The position numbers and the translations under genes were made by a program. A DNA stretch of 9,091 nt from an uncultured Alphaproteobacteria bacterium (lineage in GTDB: Bacteria; Pseudomonadota; Alphaproteobacteria; Micropepsales; Micropepsaceae): the NCBI GenBank assembly GCA_937942205.1, contig CALDFO010000317.1, forward strand, positions 1-9,091, given 5' to 3'. This document shows positions 5,871 through 9,091 of the stretch, in pieces. The number at the start of each line of letters is the position of its first letter. Position 1 is the stretch's first letter. A model generated the notes under the pieces. The model worked only from the letters and a program-made list of their open reading frames with translations. It did no database searches and was not told where the DNA came from.

Positions 5871-7865
5871 TCAGGCGGCTTCCCAGACCTTATTGAGGAT
5901 TTGGGCCGCTAAGGCCGCCTTGTCCTGGGGCAGGAAGCGTCCGTAGTGCTGCGCCACCATCGCGGGGGTGTCCTGGATGGCGTAGCTGGCTTGCTCATAA
6001 GACCCGGTGCGTTTGAGAATATGCGTGGCCAGCACATCGCGAATGTTGTGTGGGCCATGGGGCAGTAGCCCCTTGATGGCCCCTCGCCCGGTAAAAGGAT
6101 TGAAGACGCCGTACCGCTGGGTAGTCAGACGCCAGGCCTCATAAAAGGTGTTCTGGTCGTAGGCAGCGCTCTTGCTGGACCGCTTCATGGTCTTGACGAA
6201 AAATGTGCCGGGGTCGGCCGCGCCGCGCAACAGGACCGCCCGGTGACGATCCAAATAAGCCTCCAGCATGGGATAGAGGCCTTCCAGGTTCGGCAACACC
6301 AGCCGGAAGGGCCGTTTGCCGAAATAGGAGGACTGGGCGTTCTTGAACGCCACGGACGGGATGAAGACTTCCCACCCCTGGTCGCGCTCGCTCCAGCGCA
6401 ATTCGCCTTGCCTGCGATCGGTCAAGACCCGCTCGCTGCGCGGCACGTCGCCTTTGCGGCACATCAGCAACTCACGCAGATTGCGTTGGCGAAGTCCCAG
6501 ATGCATGCCCAGGCGCAACATGAGATAAGAGCGAACAGCTTCCGCTGCGCAGACCGGATAGCGCCGCTCATCCGGGCGCAGGCGTAAAATCTCATCAGAT
6601 ATTTTGCGATATTCCGCCAAAGGGCTGGGCGCTTCCAGAACAGCCAGGATGGGCTCAAAAGGATCGCGGTGTACCCGCGCCACACGCTGGATTTCCCTGA
6701 CCCGTGCGGCGGCATGTTTGTGCAATGCCTCGCACGTTCCCGCCCAATCTTTGCGCGCTGCCATGATATCGCGCCTTGTGAGCAGACCCGGCACCGGCTC
6801 CAGCCGTTCCATCAACTGCGGATTCTGACGCAGCCAGCCAGTATCGGCGCGCGTCAACGCGATACCAACCCGCAGCATGTCGATTTCCCAGGCGGTGTAG
6901 AAACCGCGGCGCTTCTCGCGCCAGTTGACATACCAATCCCAAATCGCCGGAAAGACCAGAAGCGCAAAACTCAAGCGATGCGGTGCGACGCCGAGCCCAG
7001 CAATATCGGACTTGGGCGAGCTCACCATAGCCCCAAACAGCAGACCAAGATGTTCGATTTTCTGCTGCGCCGTCGCCTCACCCCACACGCCGTTCCGCTG
7101 AAACCCCATATCGGTCAGGGTCGCGGTCTTGAACCGGATCAGGCTCGCCATTTCGCGGGCCAAAGGCGGGGGCGCGGTGATGGTTGCGCGCACCTGCACC
7201 GCATCATCCAACGTGGGCGCAGTCTCGTCTTCGTCGTCTTGCTGCGCGGCGGACGCGACATCGGGTGAAGCCCCAACAGCGCCCAAGCCTGGAAAGCGAA
7301 CCGCAAAGCGCTGCTTCATGGCGCGGGCCTGATAGCGCCGATACTCCGTGCCACCGGAGACAATATTTTGCCGAACCCAGGCCAAGATATCGGCCTGCTC
7401 CTGTAATGCGCGCTTATCGAAATCGTCCGGCAGGTGCCACGCCAGCCGGCGCCGTTCGGCCGAGCCAATATCCTGCAAGCGATGTCCGGTGGCCGAGCGT
7501 GACGGATGCGGCAAGCGCGCTTTGAAATAGGCCTTGGGCAAGCGGTAGCGTCGCTCGATACTGGCAAGAACCGCCAGACTCTCCACGGTGCGGGGTGATT
7601 TGTTGCCTTTCGCCCAGTGGCGAAGGGTCGCGACATCCAGCCGCCGATGGGCCTTACCTATCGCCTTGCTCAGCGTCCCGCAGGTGTCGCCATGGCGGGC
7701 CATGTGCAGGGACAAGGCTTCGGCAAAAGTCGCAGGGTCTTCCCAGGTCGTGGATTTTGGTGCGGGAAATTCGACAACAGCGCGCGGCGCGGGGCCAGAC
7801 TTGCGGCGCTTCTTTCTCTTGGGCGGCTTGGGCGGAGGCGAATGCGAGGATGAAGCGGCAGTCAT
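5871..7865 (-). CDS. Tyrosine recombinase (integrase-like) with XRE-like N-terminal domain
   Basis: This 664-aa protein has the C-terminal catalytic core of tyrosine recombinases. Arg459 lies in GLRQRNLREL, Lys508 is in the beta-hairpin segment, His606-x-x-Arg609 is in HNIRDVLATH, and the likely nucleophile is Tyr641 in QHYGRF. The usual His/Trp nine residues before the tyrosine appears to be Asp632. Residues 10-25 are Pro/Lys/Arg-rich. Residues 45-118 look like an XRE-type helix-turn-helix (TLRHWAKGNKSPRTVESLAVL), and a long helical region follows to about 430. At 664 aa it is much longer than typical phage integrases (about 300-450 aa). The ATG at 7865-7863 is preferred. The open frame extends to a TTG at 7931, but that codon lies in the tail of the parB terminator. 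No clear ribosome site is seen at either. It probably mobilises or controls the cargo module. Confidence 0.85.
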   Translation of the reverse strand: MTAASSSHSPPPKPPKRKKRRKSGPAPRAVVEFPAPKSTTWEDPATFAEALSLHMARHGDTCGTLSKAIGKAHRRLDVATLRHWAKGNKSPRTVESLAVLASIERRYRLPKAYFKARLPHPSRSATGHRLQDIGSAERRRLAWHLPDDFDKRALQEQADILAWVRQNIVSGGTEYRRYQARAMKQRFAVRFPGLGAVGASPDVASAAQQDDEDETAPTLDDAVQVRATITAPPPLAREMASLIRFKTATLTDMGFQRNGVWGEATAQQKIEHLGLLFGAMVSSPKSDIAGLGVAPHRLSFALLVFPAIWDWYVNWREKRRGFYTAWEIDMLRVGIALTRADTGWLRQNPQLMERLEPVPGLLTRRDIMAARKDWAGTCEALHKHAAARVREIQRVARVHRDPFEPILAVLEAPSPLAEYRKISDEILRLRPDERRYPVCAAEAVRSYLMLRLGMHLGLRQRNLRELLMCRKGDVPRSERVLTDRRQGELRWSERDQGWEVFIPSVAFKNAQSSYFGKRPFRLVLPNLEGLYPMLEAYLDRHRAVLLRGAADPGTFFVKTMKRSSKSAAYDQNTFYEAWRLTTQRYGVFNPFTGRGAIKGLLPHGPHNIRDVLATHILKRTGSYEQASYAIQDTPAMVAQHYGRFLPQDKAALAAQILNKVWEAA

Positions 7866-7890
7866 ATGACGGTGATGGGAGCTACGCGGT

Positions 7891-7923
7891 GTTGCGGGTC
7901 TGGGTATCCGATTCGCCCGCAAC
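7891..7923. repeat. 8-bp inverted repeat just upstream of the recombinase gene
   Basis: GTTGCGGG at 7891-7898 and CCCGCAAC at 7916-7923 are perfect reverse complements separated by 17 bp, ending 25 bp before the recombinase ATG. The position suits an operator for the recombinase's own XRE-like domain, or a recombinase arm site. The spacer is longer than the 6-8 bp usual in crossover cores. Confidence 0.5.
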
Positions 7924-7938
7924 GCGAACAAGAAAAGT

Positions 7939-7962
7939 GCCGCCCCGCCCGGGCGGGGCGGC
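7939..7962 (-). terminator. Strong palindromic terminator of the parB-like gene
   Basis: A perfect 24-bp palindrome with 12-bp halves (GCCGCCCCGCCC and its complement) lies 11 bp beyond the parB stop codon. On the minus strand it is followed by ACTTTTCTTG, a U-rich tail. Flanking AAAAGT and ACTTTT can extend the stem with a small bulge, so it may also work in the other direction. It separates parB transcription from the recombinase gene. Confidence 0.75.
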
Positions 7963-7973
7963 GATACTTTTCG

Positions 7974-9044
7974 CTAGGCTGCCGGAAACCGCATCCAGCC
8001 GGGGCACCAGTGGGGGGCGCTGGCCGCTGCTGTTGCCAGCGCCACCTTCTGGTCTTTCAGTTTGGCCGAAACCAGCTTGTCCGCCGCCTTCTTGCCCGAC
8101 ACCTCGGCCAGCATGGTGTTGACTGCGCCGCGATCCCGCAACAGGTCAAAGAAGGTCTGATCCGGGGTCCAGTGGGCGCGGGCCTCCACTTTGGCCAAGG
8201 CCCCAAAGCAGTCGGTCACTGCGCTGCCAGAGGCCAGCGTCTCGGCCATGACAAAAGTGGCGATTTGCGCCACATCGGTATCCTTCAGCTTGAGCAGGCG
8301 CTGGAACACGCGCACGGTCAGGGTGTCCTCATGGCCCTGCCCCGCAATGTGCTCTTCGTCCTCCCGGTCCAAATCTTGGAAGGCGGGGGCCAGGAGTTTG
8401 CGAACCTGTTTGGCCTCGGCGGCAAAGAGCTGCTGGGCCTCGCTGGCCGCAAGGCTGTCACGGATCGCTTCGGATTCCGCCCGGCGATTGTCGGGGCGCA
8501 CGGTCCAATTGCCGCTGGCCGCGACAGCATGGGCAATCAGGAGGCGTAAGCCATCCGCCGGACGGGCCAGGACCGCTAGTCGCACGGCGGCGAGGCGGTG
8601 CAAGTCCAAATAATTTTGCAGCGGCTTGGTGATGGAGGAACGCGCTTCGGCCTTGTCCTCAGTTTGGCCTTCGACCTCGGCTTCGTCCTTCTTGCGCGGC
8701 TTGACCTTGCTGGCCTCCCGCTGGGTCAGATACCCTTCATGAAACCGCACCTCGCCGGTATGGGTGGGTTCGATATAGACGCGGCCACCAGCCTTCTTAC
8801 TGGTCTTGGCGAACTCCCATTCGGGAAAGCGCGCGCCTCGTTCCAGCACCACCACTTCCGGCCATTTGGCCGCAAGGTACGCATCGCGGCGGACGGCGAT
8901 AGCCTCATCCTGGGCGCTCCAGAACGCCTCGGCATTGGCGAAATACCCGTCCTCGCTGAACAGGTCGCCCACCACTTTGCCGGGATAGTTGGCCAGATCG
9001 AACAGCGCGAACTTGGTGGGAATCGCTTCGCCACCAAAGAGCCA
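7974..9044 (-). pseudogene. ParB-family partition-like protein, 5'-truncated, C-terminal 356 residues
   Basis: The frame encodes the C-terminal part of the large ParB/RepB/Spo0J-type proteins found on alphaproteobacterial plasmids and integrative elements. Diagnostic stretches are KFALFDLANYPGKVVGDLF, then SEDGYFANAEAFWSAQDEAI, and the EFAKTSKKAGGRVYI segment. A Lys/Glu-rich linker (KPRKKDEAEVEGQ) and a long helical C-terminus follow. The N-terminal ParB/sulfiredoxin-like nuclease domain and central helix-turn-helix, several hundred residues in intact relatives, are absent. Reading upstream, the homologous-looking sequence continues without a start codon to a TAA at 9045-9047, exactly where a repeat-bearing junction begins. 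Two in-frame GTG codons (8975, 8972) have no ribosome site and fall inside the conserved block. It is therefore a disrupted gene rather than a short natural one. The stop is TAG, followed by a strong terminator. Confidence 0.75.
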
Positions 9045-9072
9045 TTATGCCGAGCGCGTAATTATGCCGAGC
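9044..9072. repeat. Tandem pair of 12-bp direct repeats at the parB break
   Basis: ATTATGCCGAGC occurs at 9044-9055 and again at 9061-9072, separated by the 5-bp GCGTA, giving a 17-bp period. Both copies are exact. The first copy supplies the TAA that ends the parB reading frame on the minus strand. Paired short repeats at an element end commonly serve as transposase or recombinase binding sites. Confidence 0.8.
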
Positions 9073-9091
9073 AGGCTGTAGCAACGACCTG
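9044..9091. mobile_element. Probable terminus of an inserted mobile element extending beyond the right edge
   Basis: The parB-like reading frame stops being homologous-looking and terminates exactly where the direct repeats begin. The 48 bp visible contain no coding sequence. An insertion whose body lies to the right is the simplest explanation. No transposase is visible, so the family is unassigned. Confidence 0.5.

Noticed and set aside
7866..7931. TTG start extending the recombinase by 22 residues
   Set aside because: The codon lies in the T-rich tail of the parB terminator and has no ribosome site. The ATG at 7865 is also without one but is the more plausible start.
7866..7935. Sigma-70-like promoter for the recombinase
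   Set aside because: The best pair (TTGTTC with GATACC at 17 bp) matches only about 3 of 6 bases in each box, too weak to list.
8726..9037. 103-aa minus-strand open frame beginning with ATG near the parB break
   Set aside because: It is in a different frame from the ParB-like sequence and shows no motif; it is a shadow.
1..9091. CRISPR arrays, tRNA or rRNA genes
   Set aside because: No regularly spaced repeats beyond the two-copy repeat at 9044-9072 and no cloverleaf-like or rRNA-like sequence were seen.

Overview
This is a GC-rich window (by eye above 60% G+C) that looks alphaproteobacterial. The best guess is a sphingomonad or rhizobial plasmid or integrative conjugative element. The evidence is a set of accessory backbone genes that I associate with conjugative elements of that class: a TraF-like S26 signal peptidase, an AlpA-like helix-turn-helix protein, a DUF736 protein and the C-terminal part of a large ParB-family protein. 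Every supported gene lies on the minus strand, so the functional order runs from high to low coordinates.

Layout in transcription order. (1) 9044-9091 appears to be the end of another mobile element, carrying two 12-bp direct repeats; the junction interrupts a parB-like gene. (2) 7974-9044 is that 5'-truncated parB, closed by a strong palindromic terminator at 7939-7962. (3) 7865-1453 is a four-gene cargo module: a 664-aa tyrosine recombinase with a basic tail and an XRE-like N-terminal domain, an 81-aa four-cysteine zinc-ribbon protein, a 525-aa protein of unknown function ending in a probable winged helix, and an 838-aa protein with two phospholipase-D-type nuclease motifs. The last three genes are coupled by TAATG and ATGA overlaps, so they form one translational unit. 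(4) 950-1452 is about 500 bp without a credible gene; it holds several inverted repeats, including a possible multi-branched RNA fold. (5) 949-1 returns to the conjugative backbone: DUF736, an AlpA-like regulator, and the start of the TraF-like peptidase, which runs off the left edge.

The most interesting content is the cargo module. A recombinase, a zinc ribbon, an orphan protein and a PLD nuclease are inserted between parB and DUF736 and separated from parB by a terminator. This looks like a transferable nucleic-acid-acting system, possibly defence or element-stability related. I do not recognise it as a named system. Function is inferred only from motifs and gene arrangement; no search could be run.
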